This document shows, piece by piece, positions 8,116 to 17,561 of a stretch of 64,000 bases of DNA. The notes beneath the pieces were generated by a model. The model had not been told where the DNA came from. It saw only the letters and a list, made by a program, of their open reading frames with translations, and ran no database searches. The stretch is from Timaviella obliquedivisa GSE-PSE-MK23-08B. GTDB taxonomy: Bacteria > Cyanobacteriota > Cyanobacteriia > Elainellales > Elainellaceae. Location of the stretch: assembly GCA_019358855.1 (NCBI GenBank), contig JAHHII010000003.1, positions 1-64,000 of the forward strand, given 5' to 3'. The translations under genes were made by a program, and so were the position numbers. Position 1 is the stretch's first letter; the number at the start of each line of letters is the position of its first letter.

Positions 8116-10575
8116 ATGGATAGCCTAATCTCCCGCCCATCTGGGCTGAGTGAATCAGAAGTTTTGGCTCGACGTGCAGCCGGATTTGGAAACAACGTCA
8201 AGCTTCAAACCAGCCGTTCCTACAGGCAGATTTTTCAAGAAAATCTCTTTACATTCATTAACGCAATGTTTTTTGCCATTAGCGTGGTGATGTTTTTGCT
8301 GCATCGGGTTGGGGATGGAGTTTTAGTCGTAATCGTTATTTTTGGCGGCGTGTTGGTCAACATTTGCCAAGAGATTTGGGCAAAGCAGCAGCTTGATAAA
8401 ATTGCCTTGCTCAGTCGTCCTAAAGCCACGGTCATTCGGGAGGACAGAGAACAAGACATTGACCCAAGCGAGATTGTGCTGGGAGATTTACTGTTAGTGC
8501 AACCGGGCGACCAAATCTTGGTAGATGGTCAGATTGTGGGCGAGGGGCGAATTGAGGTAGATGAGTCGCTGTTGACGGGGGAGTCTGACCTAATTTTGAA
8601 GCAGATAAATATGCCCGTTTACTCTGGGAGTTTTTGCGTCAGTGGGACGGCTTGCTATGAAACTCACAAGGTTGGAACCGATACTTTGGCTTTTAAGCTG
8701 ATGATAGGCGCGCGTGCGTTTCGGCGATCGGCAACGCCGCTACAAGTTGAAATCAATGTGGTGATTCGGGTGTTCATGCTGATTTCCTGCTTCCTCTGGA
8801 CGCTAGTTGGCATCAGCTTTTTTAGCAGTTCCTATTCATTGCCTGAGATTGTTCAACGGGCGGCAGTCGTGGCGGGTTTAGTGCCAGCAGGCTTGCTACT
8901 GGCAATTACCTTAGCCTATGGGCTAGGCGCAGTCCGGATGGTGGGGCAAGATGTGTTAATTCAACAGTCTAATGCTGTCGAATCATTAAGTAATGTAGAC
9001 ACCCTGTGCTTGGATAAAACAGGCACCCTGACGACAAACCAGCTTCGCCTCCGAGAAATTTTTGCCTTCGATCGCCCCCAAGCTGAAATAGCAGCGCTCC
9101 TAGCCGACTACGCAGCAAGTACAACAGCAGGAAATAAAACCACCGAGGCGCTAGCGAAGTTTTCCGAAGGCAGCCTTCTATCCCCCTGCTACCCCAAAGC
9201 CGAAGTTCCCTTTTCTTCGGCTCGTAAGTGGAGCGCGATCGCCTTTGATGATCTCGATCGGCAAGGGGTCTATATTCTCGGCGCACCCGAAATTCTTGCC
9301 AGCGTCATGCCTTTGTCTGCCAAACTCAAAGACCTGATTCAAAGCCAAGCACAACAAGGGTTACGGGTCATCCTCTTTGCCCACAGCCTCGACCTCACAG
9401 CAGTCCAAGATCCTGAGCATCCTAAGCTTCCACACGATCTACGTCCTCTAGCGCTTTTAAGCTTCGACGACCAACTCCGCCCCGAAGCTTACGCCACCCT
9501 TCAGGGCTTCTTTGCCGCAGGGATTGAGGTCAAAATTATTTCAGGAGATAATCCTCAAACCGTAGCTGCCTTGGCAAAGCAGGCAGGACTGGGGACAGAA
9601 GTGCAGGTTATTTCGGGGCAAGAGTTGGCTGAAATGGATGAGAACCAATTTGCTCAGGCGGCAGAAACCTGCAACGTGTTTGGGCGCATTAGCCCCGACC
9701 AAAAAGCTAAGCTGGTGCGAAAGATGCGGCTGGCAGGGCGATATGTGGCAATGATTGGCGATGGAGTCAATGATCTTTTGTCACTGAAACAGGCGAACTT
9801 GGCGATCGCCATGGAGAGCGGCAGCAAAGCCACCCGAGGCGTTGCCGATATTGTTTTGCTGAAGGATTCCTTTGGGGCGCTGCCCCGCGCTTTTCTAGAA
9901 GGGCAACGCATTCGCAACGGCATTCAAGACGTGCTAAAACTCTTTATGATCCGGACATTTTGTGTAACCCTGCTGATTTTTGCCACAGCCATTGTCACCG
10001 ATAGTTTTCCTTTACAAAACAAGCAAAGTGCAGTTGTCGCCCTCATTGGCGTTGGCTTCCCCACCCTGTTCATTCCCATTTGGGCAAAACCAGGGTTGTT
10101 GCCCCGGCGCAGTATGGTGCGATCGATCCTTCACTTCGTTATCCCGGCAACTCTCACCCTGACCTTTGTCTCTCTCTTTGTTTACCTGTTCTACCTCGTG
10201 GTGGCAGTTCTCGACCTACCACCCGGCTCGGGTTTGGCAGAAGTGAATCATGCTGTGCCTCGCAGCGCTCTGGTCACTATCTTAATCATGGGACAGTTGT
10301 TGCTCATGCCATTTTTAAAGCCTCCCACGACTGCCTGGGTAGGTGGCGAACCCCTCAGCGGAGATAAGCGCTACTCAATCGTTGCGATCGCGCTCTTTGG
10401 GCTGTATCTTTTAGTACTAGCCGTTTCGCCTGTACGCCAATTTTTCGAGCTTTATCCCTTGGGCATCGCCAACTATTTATTTATTGGGCTAATTGCCCTG
10501 GAGTGGTGCTTAGTGCTGAGATTTATGTGGCGGAGTCGGTTTCTCGATCGCTTCTTAGGGGTTGACTTAAGCTAA
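8116..10575 (+). CDS. P-type ATPase, CtpE-like (probable Ca2+ or other divalent cation)
   Basis: This integral membrane pump has about 819 aa. In order it has two N-terminal membrane segments, the actuator motif LTGES (about residue 154), two further segments, the phosphorylation motif DKTGTLT (D300), the nucleotide domain, the hinge GDGVND (about 548), and six C-terminal membrane segments. The layout and LSRPKATV-type actuator region resemble the mycobacterial CtpE group, implicated in Ca2+ transport; I infer the substrate only from that. The usual PEGL in M4 reads PAGL here (about 257-260), which removes a conserved acidic ligand position. A TTG start at 8101 is possible; the ATG at 8116 is preferred. 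The stop overlaps the next gene's ATG by one base (TAATG). Confidence 0.88.
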   Translation: MDSLISRPSGLSESEVLARRAAGFGNNVKLQTSRSYRQIFQENLFTFINAMFFAISVVMFLLHRVGDGVLVVIVIFGGVLVNICQEIWAKQQLDKIALLSRPKATVIREDREQDIDPSEIVLGDLLLVQPGDQILVDGQIVGEGRIEVDESLLTGESDLILKQINMPVYSGSFCVSGTACYETHKVGTDTLAFKLMIGARAFRRSATPLQVEINVVIRVFMLISCFLWTLVGISFFSSSYSLPEIVQRAAVVAGLVPAGLLLAITLAYGLGAVRMVGQDVLIQQSNAVESLSNVDTLCLDKTGTLTTNQLRLREIFAFDRPQAEIAALLADYAASTTAGNKTTEALAKFSEGSLLSPCYPKAEVPFSSARKWSAIAFDDLDRQGVYILGAPEILASVMPLSAKLKDLIQSQAQQGLRVILFAHSLDLTAVQDPEHPKLPHDLRPLALLSFDDQLRPEAYATLQGFFAAGIEVKIISGDNPQTVAALAKQAGLGTEVQVISGQELAEMDENQFAQAAETCNVFGRISPDQKAKLVRKMRLAGRYVAMIGDGVNDLLSLKQANLAIAMESGSKATRGVADIVLLKDSFGALPRAFLEGQRIRNGIQDVLKLFMIRTFCVTLLIFATAIVTDSFPLQNKQSAVVALIGVGFPTLFIPIWAKPGLLPRRSMVRSILHFVIPATLTLTFVSLFVYLFYLVVAVLDLPPGSGLAEVNHAVPRSALVTILIMGQLLLMPFLKPPTTAWVGGEPLSGDKRYSIVAIALFGLYLLVLAVSPVRQFFELYPLGIANYLFIGLIALEWCLVLRFMWRSRFLDRFLGVDLS

Positions 10576-11390
10576 TGTCAAAAGTCGCTGTGGTCACAAT
10601 TCATGGCATGGGCAATACGCCTGAAACCTATGCCGATGAACTTAGAAATAATTTGCAAGCTGCATTAGCACCTGAATGGAACCAAATTTCCTTCCAATCG
10701 GTTTACTATCAAACCTTGCTGCAAGGCAACCAAAGCCGCGTTTTTGAAAATATGAAACGTCACATTTCTGGCAAGCTGCTGCGAGAGTTTTTACTCTACG
10801 GCTTCTCAGATGCTGCCAGTCTGGAAAGTAGCCGAGGTGAGGCTAAAGGCGCGTATGCCCAAGCGCAGATGCAAGTGATTAGTGCCCTGCGGCAAGTCTA
10901 TGCCGAGCTAGAGGGTCAGCCTGCCAAAGTTGTGATCATCGCGCAGTCATTGGGGGGGCAAGTATTGTCAAACTATATTTGGGATGCCCAACATCCAGGG
11001 CGATCGGGAGTGTGGAGAAACATTGCTGGTTATGTGAATGTGGATACTCACGAGCAGTCATTTTTGGAGCTAAAAAGTCTCTATCGCTTGTTTACGACAG
11101 GCTGCAACATTCCCATTTTTGTGGCTGGACATGGCAACATTCAGCCGATCGCCCCACCCACTCCTGATTTCCGCTGGTTTAACTTCTATGATGCTGATGA
11201 TGTTTTAGGCTGGCCGCTCCAGCCGTTAAGTGCGGCATATGAACAACTGGTAGAAGATATTCCCGTTAACGCAGGACGGAGCGTTCAAGGTTGGCTGACG
11301 AGTTGGAACCCGCTTTCCCACGGCAATTATTGGAGCGATCGCGGCTTTTTAGAAGCATTGGTCATAGAAATTCGTAGAGGGCTGAGATAG
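10575..11390 (+). CDS. Alpha/beta hydrolase, lipase/esterase-like
   Basis: This 271-aa cytosolic protein starts with the strand and oxyanion motif VVTIHGMGNTPETY. The nucleophile elbow is VIIAQSLGGQVLSNY, placing the serine at about residue 125 in an A-x-S-x-G variant of GxSxG. The Asp and His of the triad are probably in the VAGHGNIQPI and NPLSHGNYW regions but are not certain. The start overlaps the stop of the P-type ATPase, so the two genes are translationally coupled and probably co-transcribed. The substrate is unknown. A second hydrolase of similar build lies at 22891-23877. Confidence 0.8.
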   Translation: MSKVAVVTIHGMGNTPETYADELRNNLQAALAPEWNQISFQSVYYQTLLQGNQSRVFENMKRHISGKLLREFLLYGFSDAASLESSRGEAKGAYAQAQMQVISALRQVYAELEGQPAKVVIIAQSLGGQVLSNYIWDAQHPGRSGVWRNIAGYVNVDTHEQSFLELKSLYRLFTTGCNIPIFVAGHGNIQPIAPPTPDFRWFNFYDADDVLGWPLQPLSAAYEQLVEDIPVNAGRSVQGWLTSWNPLSHGNYWSDRGFLEALVIEIRRGLR

Positions 11391-11598
11391 AGCGGAAATG
11401 GGGTTGACGCTGAGCAATTCGGGTCGTCAATCCTGATGAAGGCTAGTTTTTTGAGTAATTGGAAGGTAGGATGACAGCGAACCCGTTGCAATTAATCTAC
11501 TGCTGTGTTTTAAGTAGCAGAGATTTGAATGTCAAAAGATTGAGCAACTCAACTGTTTCGATTAGCGCTGAAATTGTCTCGTCGCATAGGGATGGGTT

Positions 11599-13773
11599 AT
11601 GACCGGAAAATATGACGCATCAAACCCCCGTGCTGCTTCGCAGATACCGCAAGGGTCGCCCCACGATCGCTCCGATCCAGTTCCTCCCGCCAGTGCCGAG
11701 CGAAAAATTCCTCCTCTGCACATTCCCAGCACTGCTCAGCCATCGGCTAAGTTTTCTCCAGAGTTTCAGCCCGCGATCGCCAATCAAGTCTCAGATCAAT
11801 CGCCGCCCCAGCCGTCTCAACGCCGCATCCTGCCCCTACAATTGCAACTGCCCAAAAGCTGGCAGTTCTGGGGCATTGCGACCATAGTGGCACTAGGCAG
11901 CGTCGGCGCTCTGTCAGTTGCTGTATTGCTAAAGCTGCCTGCCTTGCCCAACTGTCCGGCTGTGTTTTGGCCCACTGCCTCAGCCTCTTTACGCCTGTAT
12001 TGCGCCCAACTGGCAAGCGAAAAGCGCACCCTTCCTAACTTGCTAGAGGCGATCGCCCTCGTCAAAGATCTCCCTTCAGATCATCCGCTTCGCCCCGAAG
12101 TTGACCGTAACTTAGAGCAATGGGCAAGCGATATTTTGACCCTGGCAGATGCAGCGTTTCAACGAGGGGAATTAAAAAAGGCGATCGATGCAGCTCAAAA
12201 AATTCCGACAACCACTGCCGCCGCTAAGCTTGTCAAGCAGCAGATTAAAGACTGGAACGAAACTTGGGCAAGCGCTTACCGCATTTACAAAGAGTCTGAG
12301 AAAGCGCTGGAAAAACAAGACCTGAAAGAAGCTTTTTTAATCGCGACCCGTCTGCTGTCTGTTCCGAATCAGTACTGGCAAACCACCAAATATCGTGAGC
12401 TAACGGGCGTTATTAATGCCACCCGTAAAGACGTGGAGAAGCTGACAAAAGCCCAAGGGTTCGCTGAGCAAGGAGGGCTAGACAATTTTATTGCTGCGAT
12501 TCGGCTGGCTGAAGAGATTAACGATAAAAGCCGGATTTACAAGCAAGTTCAATTGTTTGTGGCTAAGGTCGGCAAGGATATGCTTGATTTAGCCAAAGAT
12601 GCCATGTCTCGGCGCGATTTTGACGAAGCTGCCGCTATTGCTCGTCAAATCCCCACAGCAGCAGGGTTAGAAGCAGAGGTGGAAGACTTTAGCACCCTGG
12701 CAGATGCCGAATCACAGGCTTGGGGCGGCAGCGTTTCTGATCTGCAAGCTGCCATCCTCGCCGCACAAAAGCTGAAGCGCGATCGCCCTCTTTACAGCCG
12801 CGCCCAAGAGCTAATCGCTATTTGGAAACTCGAAATTCAAGATGTTGCCTACCTCGACCAAGCTAAAGACCTAGCAAGCGGCGGCGGCATCAATGACTTA
12901 GCTGCTGCTGTGAACGAAGCCAGCAAAATTCCATCGGGCAACCCCCGCTACGATGAAGCTCGACAAGAAATTGCCCGTTGGCAAGACACTATCCAAACCG
13001 TAGAAGACCGCCCTATTCTAGATCGCGCTGACCAGTTGGCAGAGGGAGGAAATGTCAATGCTCTCCAATCTGCCATTGATGAAGTTAGTCGCATTGGGAA
13101 AGGGCGATCGCTCTCTGCTGATGCTGATCAGCGGATTGCCGACTGGTCAGATCGCATTCACCGGATTCAAGACCAGCCCAAGCTCGATCGCGCTAGACAA
13201 CTGGCAGACCTGGGCGACTTAGCAGGCGCGATCGCCATTGCTAACCAAATTGGCTCTAACCGGACACTTTACAGCGATGCCCAAGCCGATATCCGGGACT
13301 GGAACGATCGCCTAGAGATTAACGAAGATCAGCCTAGACTAGAGCAAGCCAGGGCTTTGGCAGAACAGGGCGACTTAGCCAGAGCGATCGCCACTGCCCG
13401 ACAAATCCCTGCCAACCGTAATCTTTACAACGAAGCGCAAAACGATATCCAATCCTGGCAAAATCAATCGGCAGGGTTACAGCGAATGCAGCAAGCCTAT
13501 GCTTTGGCAGACGTAGGCTCTCAAAGTTCACTGCTCTCAGCCATCCAAATTGCTGACCAAATTTCTACCGATAGCCCCGCACGGGCTGAGGCTGAGCAAA
13601 TGATTAGTGAGTGGAGCTACGATTTATTACAACTCGCCGAAAATCGGTCAGATCAAAACCCATTAAGAGCCATTGCGATCGCCGAGTCCATTCCACCGAA
13701 TACTCCTGCCTACGATGCTGCTCAAGGGCGAATTCAAGTCTGGCGGCTACAACTGCCAATAGCGCCACGGTAG
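11599..13773 (+). CDS. Membrane-anchored helical repeat protein, conserved in cyanobacteria
   Basis: The 724-aa protein begins with about 85 residues rich in Pro, Ser and Gln. One membrane segment follows (about 88-112, FWGIATIVALGSVGALSVAVLL), and then a long helical region. From about residue 400 on, a unit of about 55-60 aa repeats at least five times, each with DxARxLAxxGDLxxAIxxAxxI, a Tyr-x-x-A turn and a Trp-x-D-x-I end. This looks like a solenoid of helix pairs outside the membrane, on the periplasmic side if the N-terminus is cytoplasmic. Relatives are often labelled chromosome segregation ATPase, but no Walker motif is visible, so that label is not supported. A scaffold role is the most that can be inferred. 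Confidence 0.75.
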   Translation: MTGKYDASNPRAASQIPQGSPHDRSDPVPPASAERKIPPLHIPSTAQPSAKFSPEFQPAIANQVSDQSPPQPSQRRILPLQLQLPKSWQFWGIATIVALGSVGALSVAVLLKLPALPNCPAVFWPTASASLRLYCAQLASEKRTLPNLLEAIALVKDLPSDHPLRPEVDRNLEQWASDILTLADAAFQRGELKKAIDAAQKIPTTTAAAKLVKQQIKDWNETWASAYRIYKESEKALEKQDLKEAFLIATRLLSVPNQYWQTTKYRELTGVINATRKDVEKLTKAQGFAEQGGLDNFIAAIRLAEEINDKSRIYKQVQLFVAKVGKDMLDLAKDAMSRRDFDEAAAIARQIPTAAGLEAEVEDFSTLADAESQAWGGSVSDLQAAILAAQKLKRDRPLYSRAQELIAIWKLEIQDVAYLDQAKDLASGGGINDLAAAVNEASKIPSGNPRYDEARQEIARWQDTIQTVEDRPILDRADQLAEGGNVNALQSAIDEVSRIGKGRSLSADADQRIADWSDRIHRIQDQPKLDRARQLADLGDLAGAIAIANQIGSNRTLYSDAQADIRDWNDRLEINEDQPRLEQARALAEQGDLARAIATARQIPANRNLYNEAQNDIQSWQNQSAGLQRMQQAYALADVGSQSSLLSAIQIADQISTDSPARAEAEQMISEWSYDLLQLAENRSDQNPLRAIAIAESIPPNTPAYDAAQGRIQVWRLQLPIAPR

Positions 13774-13815
13774 CTCTATCAGGAAAACAACCTGTCACAA
13801 CCTTGCTTAAGAATC

Positions 13816-14310
13816 GTGCAATGTGTCGATATCGCTCGAATTTTAGAGATAGATGAAATATCCATCGATCATCTTGTCAAAGAAAGCTCATTCCAGGGAT
13901 TTCGATTTGTTGAAAGACTCATTCGAGATTATTGTAGCGGTTTGAATTGCTTTGATAAGTCTGGAGAAGTATTACTTAAAGCATCATTAGAAGGCATGGT
14001 CATTGGAATAGGTGGATTAAATCAAGATCCATATTTTAATGATCCTAAAGTTGGACGATTGCGACATTTATACGTTGGAGCGGCTTGGCGCAGGTGTGGT
14101 ATAGGACGTTTGCTAGTCAATCAGTTGGTTGAAGAAGCTAGTCAGCACTTCCATCTTTTGACATTGCGCACCGACACACCAGCCGCTAATCAGTTTTATC
14201 AAGAATTGGGGTTTAAGACTCATCCTAGCTGGGAGCACACGACTCATCATTTACAGTTAAGCAGGGTAGAGTATATTCCCTTGATAGGCAAAATTTTAAG
14301 ACCTACCTAG
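13816..14310 (+). CDS. GNAT family N-acetyltransferase
   Basis: The 164-aa protein has the acetyl-CoA binding core of GNAT enzymes. A strand, GRLRHLYVGAAW, leads into the pyrophosphate-binding loop RRCGIGRLLVNQLVEEA (R/Q-x-x-G-x-G/A type). The C-terminal motif FYQELGF follows about 40 residues later. The acceptor substrate cannot be told. The start is the GTG at 13816; no better ATG precedes the first conserved helix. It lies 43 nt after the repeat-protein gene and 50 nt before convergent epimerase. Confidence 0.85.
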   Translation: MQCVDIARILEIDEISIDHLVKESSFQGFRFVERLIRDYCSGLNCFDKSGEVLLKASLEGMVIGIGGLNQDPYFNDPKVGRLRHLYVGAAWRRCGIGRLLVNQLVEEASQHFHLLTLRTDTPAANQFYQELGFKTHPSWEHTTHHLQLSRVEYIPLIGKILRPT

Positions 14311-14360
14311 TGCTACACAATTTTACAAGTACACAATCTCACAAGTACACAACTTCATCA

Positions 14361-15344
14361 TTATGCGTAGTACTGCCGATACCATTCTACAAAGCGATCG
14401 ATTCCGACTTCGATCGACGTGCTTGGCTTGAAACCAACATCCTGCATGAGGTCATCTACATCGGCGTAGGTAATGGGCACATCGCCCGGTTGCATCGGTA
14501 GATAGTTCTTCTGAGCTTTCTTACCCAGCGCTGTTTCAATGACTTCGATAAAGGTTCCTAACGCCACGGGCTGATTATTGCCAATGTTGTAGAGCTTATA
14601 GGGCGCTTGATGCACTAGCTCAGATCCTTCAGCACTAGGCGGCTTAAGCATTACTCGCACCACTCCTTCCACAATGTCATCAATGTAGGTAAAGTCTCGT
14701 TGCATATCGCCGTGGTTGTAAACGTCGATCGCCTCTCCCGCTTCGATCGCCTTCACAAACTTAAAGTAAGCCATATCCGGTCTACCCCACGGACCATAAA
14801 CCGTAAAGAACCGCAGCCCCGTCATTGGCAACCGATAGAGATGGCTGTAGGTATACGCCATAAGCTCATTGGCTTTTTTAGTGGCGGCATAGAGCGAAAT
14901 CGGGTGGTCAACGTTGTCGCTGGTGGAAAAAGGAATCTTAGGATTAGCGCCATAGACCGAACTTGAAGAAGCAAAGACAAGGTGGCGAACTTGGCTATGC
15001 CGACAGCCTTCTAGCAAATTCACAAAACCCGTCAGGTTACTGTCTACGTAGGCATGAGGATTTTGGATGGAGTAGCGAACTCCAGCTTGGGCAGCAAGGT
15101 TAACCACACAATCAAAAGTATGGTCTTGAAAAATCTGGGTTAGGGCAGGGCGATCGCTCAAATCTAAAAACTGAAATTGAAACCCGGTTTGAGGATTAAG
15201 CTGCGCCAACCGATCTTTTTTGAGTTGGACATCATAATAGTTATTCAAGTTATCAATGCCATAAACCTGTATCCCCTGGCTCAAGAGACGCTGCGCCAAA
15301 TGATAACCCACAAAACCAGCGACTCCAGTGACCAATACTTGCAT
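14361..15344 (-). CDS. NAD-dependent UDP-glucuronate 4-epimerase-like sugar epimerase
   Basis: This short-chain dehydrogenase-type epimerase of 327 aa acts on nucleotide sugars for surface polysaccharide synthesis. The N-terminal NAD motif is VTGVAGFVGYH and the catalytic dyad is in YAATKKANE (Y-x-x-x-K). The segments GIDNLNNYYDVQLKKDRL, LRFFTVYGPWGRPDMA and RDFTYIDDIVEG match the UDP-glucuronate 4-epimerase subgroup rather than GalE. The exact sugar is inferred. No glycosyltransferase or export genes flank it. The ATG at 15344 immediately precedes the first strand. Confidence 0.9.
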   Translation of the reverse strand: MQVLVTGVAGFVGYHLAQRLLSQGIQVYGIDNLNNYYDVQLKKDRLAQLNPQTGFQFQFLDLSDRPALTQIFQDHTFDCVVNLAAQAGVRYSIQNPHAYVDSNLTGFVNLLEGCRHSQVRHLVFASSSSVYGANPKIPFSTSDNVDHPISLYAATKKANELMAYTYSHLYRLPMTGLRFFTVYGPWGRPDMAYFKFVKAIEAGEAIDVYNHGDMQRDFTYIDDIVEGVVRVMLKPPSAEGSELVHQAPYKLYNIGNNQPVALGTFIEVIETALGKKAQKNYLPMQPGDVPITYADVDDLMQDVGFKPSTSIEVGIDRFVEWYRQYYA

Positions 15345-15425
15345 GGTGGATACTCTCAGGATGAATTGCGAATGTAGAGTTCCCTAAAACACTGCTGACA
15401 ACACAATCGCTAACCATACAGCAAA

Positions 15426-15453
15426 GGGATGGAAGTAAGCCTACTTCCATCCC
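15426..15453 (-). terminator. Perfect 12-bp hairpin between prx and the epimerase gene
   Basis: The arms GGGATGGAAGTA and TACTTCCATCCC are perfect complements around a 4-nt loop. On the minus strand the hairpin is followed by only TTTG, so it is a weak terminator candidate for the peroxiredoxin transcript rather than a canonical one. Confidence 0.45.
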
Positions 15454-15505
15454 CCACAGGTTTCAAGATATTACTAGACAGTTTGTTAACTGAGCAAGAT
15501 TAAAT

Positions 15506-15946
15506 CTATAAACCCAACTCTGCCAAAATATCGGTAGCATGAGTCTCTGTCTTGACCGTACCATCGTAAGTTTTGACAATTTGCCCTGTGCCATCGATCA
15601 CATAGGTCACTCGCTTGGCGTAGCCACCACCATCTACATCGTAGGCGCGAGTTAAGACACCCTCACTATCTGCCAACAAAGGAAAAGGCAGACTAAATTT
15701 TTGAGTGAATGCTTGGTGAGAGGTTTCATCATCCATGCTGACACCAAAGACCGCAATATCTTTGCCTTGGTAAGCAGAATAGTTATCGCGGAAGCTACAA
15801 GCTTCTTTGGTGCAGCCTGGTGTATCGTCTTTGGGATAAAAGTACAGCACCACAGTTTTGCCTGCATAATCAGACAGCGAAACGGTGTTGCCATGGGTAT
15901 CTTTAACAGTAAAGCTGGGGGCAGGAGTGCCAACGGGTAGCGACAT
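15506..15946 (-). CDS. bcp: Thioredoxin-dependent peroxiredoxin, BCP type
   Basis: This 146-aa enzyme reduces hydrogen peroxide and organic peroxides. The active-site segment YFYPKDDTPGCTKEACSF has the peroxidatic Cys45 and, five residues later, Cys50, the arrangement of the atypical 2-Cys BCP/PrxQ-type enzymes. The downstream FGVSMDDETSHQAF and FPLLADSEG segments complete the fold. There is no transit or signal peptide, so it is cytosolic. It is a single gene followed by a hairpin at 15426-15453. Confidence 0.94.
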   Translation of the reverse strand: MSLPVGTPAPSFTVKDTHGNTVSLSDYAGKTVVLYFYPKDDTPGCTKEACSFRDNYSAYQGKDIAVFGVSMDDETSHQAFTQKFSLPFPLLADSEGVLTRAYDVDGGGYAKRVTYVIDGTGQIVKTYDGTVKTETHATDILAELGL

Positions 15947-16172
15947 AGGGGTTTATTTTTAATGGGGTTTCGGTTACAGATTCTAACCTTAATAGGTGGC
16001 ATATAGCAGTTTTGTTGCCTACCAGTACACGAGTGCAAGCCATTTAGGTTTGTTTAATATCGGCATTGAGGAACCAAATGTTTGTAGTGCAATTTAGCAA
16101 TGTATTTAGCAATGTCCAGAATGATTGGCTTGTAAATTTCGATCGCCCTCCTCAAGCAATCTCAAACCTTAG

Positions 16173-17501
16173 TTATTCTTCATAATGTCCAAAAACCTCA
16201 TCCAAACTCAGTTCTGCCTCTAGCGTTGGTAAATCAACATCCAACAGTGGCAAAGTATGATCACGCCACTCCTCTTGATAGGCAACTGTTTGAAATGCCA
16301 AATTTTTTGGAGAGGATGAAACATTATCCAAAGTCGCCAATTTTTTTAGATCTACTGAAGGAAAGCCGCCTGCCTGCCGATCGCCTCCTAATACTGCTGC
16401 CCGACCTTGGGAAAAATCTGCCAATGCTACAGTCGCAATCTCTAATACTCGATGAGGATTCACCTGAAGCGCCGTTAGAACTGTCTGAGCGATCGCCCCG
16501 AACCCTGGCAAATTCATCGACTCTGCCACGCCTAAAAAGAACTCTGCTTTTTCGTGCAGCAAGACGGCAAGTTGAGTAGCGTGAGGAGAGAGCAGCGATC
16601 GCTCCAAGTCGCCTAGCCGCTGAGCAACGCCAACCTGAAACAAATTTTGCACCACATCAAACCCCAAATCCACCGAAGTAAGAAGGGGCAGGTCTGGGTC
16701 GAAGCAACCCCTTAGCTTTGCCTGAATCTGCGCAATCACCGAAGCTACCCGGTTTAGCGCCTCCGGTTCATCAATTTGGACTCCGGCAAATTGCGCCATT
16801 AGCGGTATTCTCAAGCAATCATACCCCTGTAGCAACAGCAACTCTAGCTCTAAATCCAGTTCCTCCTGTGAATGGCGGAGGGCGGCAAAAACATCCTCCA
16901 GTCCATGGGCAATTTTAGCAATGGTTTGTAGCCCCACACTGGCAGAGCCACCTTTGATAGTGTGAACGGCTAGCAGCATATTATGAATTTTTGCCAAGCT
17001 ATGATCTTCCCGGAGAGTCAGCAAGTCCTGTTCAAGATTTTCTAACAGCCCTTGTGCCTCTATGACAAAATAACCATACAGCTTTTGTTGGTTAGAAAGA
17101 GCAATCGGAAAAACAAGGCACCAAGCCGGACTCACCTGCCCGATCTGTCGTCCATAGACTTTGAGGGTCTGAATGTTTTGAAGTTGAAGTTTTTGAAGTT
17201 GAAGTTTTTGAAATCCTTGGCGAATTCCAGGTTGAATTAAGGTTGCCTGTGCCCGGTCTGGCACACCGATCGCCTCAAGCAAAATACCCAAGCGATCGCC
17301 CTTACATGCCACCTTTGCCCTTATATTGTGTGCAAGCAAGGGGTTGATGAGAGCCGCGATCGTGGCTAAGCTCTCGTTCTGAGTTAAACAGCCGTTCTGA
17401 ACTAAGCAGTCTTTTTGAGGTAAAAAGGCTGTTTGAGCCAAATCATCTTGCTGAGCCAAGCGTATTGACTTTGCATCACTAAACCCTTGAACAGAAGCCA
17501 T
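16173..17501 (-). CDS. Hpt-domain signalling protein (CheA N-terminus-like)
   Basis: The 442-aa protein carries a histidine phosphotransfer domain with HTIKGGSASVG, the phosphoaccepting His being residue 180, followed by LEDVFAAL as in CheA/PixL-type Hpt domains. There is no kinase ATPase domain or receiver, so it can only relay phosphate. The N-terminal region is Gln/Leu-rich with a short tandem duplication (KLQLQKLQLQ, near 17180-17210). The C-terminal half has a second helical bundle and many acidic residues but no second clear HxxKGG. The PatA-type regulator at 17562-18800 lies directly upstream with a 60-nt gap. The two are likely co-transcribed and act in one pathway, possibly taxis or cell-surface control. 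Confidence 0.75.
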   Translation of the reverse strand: MASVQGFSDAKSIRLAQQDDLAQTAFLPQKDCLVQNGCLTQNESLATIAALINPLLAHNIRAKVACKGDRLGILLEAIGVPDRAQATLIQPGIRQGFQKLQLQKLQLQNIQTLKVYGRQIGQVSPAWCLVFPIALSNQQKLYGYFVIEAQGLLENLEQDLLTLREDHSLAKIHNMLLAVHTIKGGSASVGLQTIAKIAHGLEDVFAALRHSQEELDLELELLLLQGYDCLRIPLMAQFAGVQIDEPEALNRVASVIAQIQAKLRGCFDPDLPLLTSVDLGFDVVQNLFQVGVAQRLGDLERSLLSPHATQLAVLLHEKAEFFLGVAESMNLPGFGAIAQTVLTALQVNPHRVLEIATVALADFSQGRAAVLGGDRQAGGFPSVDLKKLATLDNVSSSPKNLAFQTVAYQEEWRDHTLPLLDVDLPTLEAELSLDEVFGHYEE

Positions 17502-17561
17502 GGTTTTAATTAGCCTCTTCTTACAAATAACTATTTACAACTAACTATTCAATAATTACAA

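Noticed and set aside
10080-10367. Frame inside the P-type ATPase gene
   Set aside because: Overlaps conserved membrane spans of the pump in another frame; no independent evidence.
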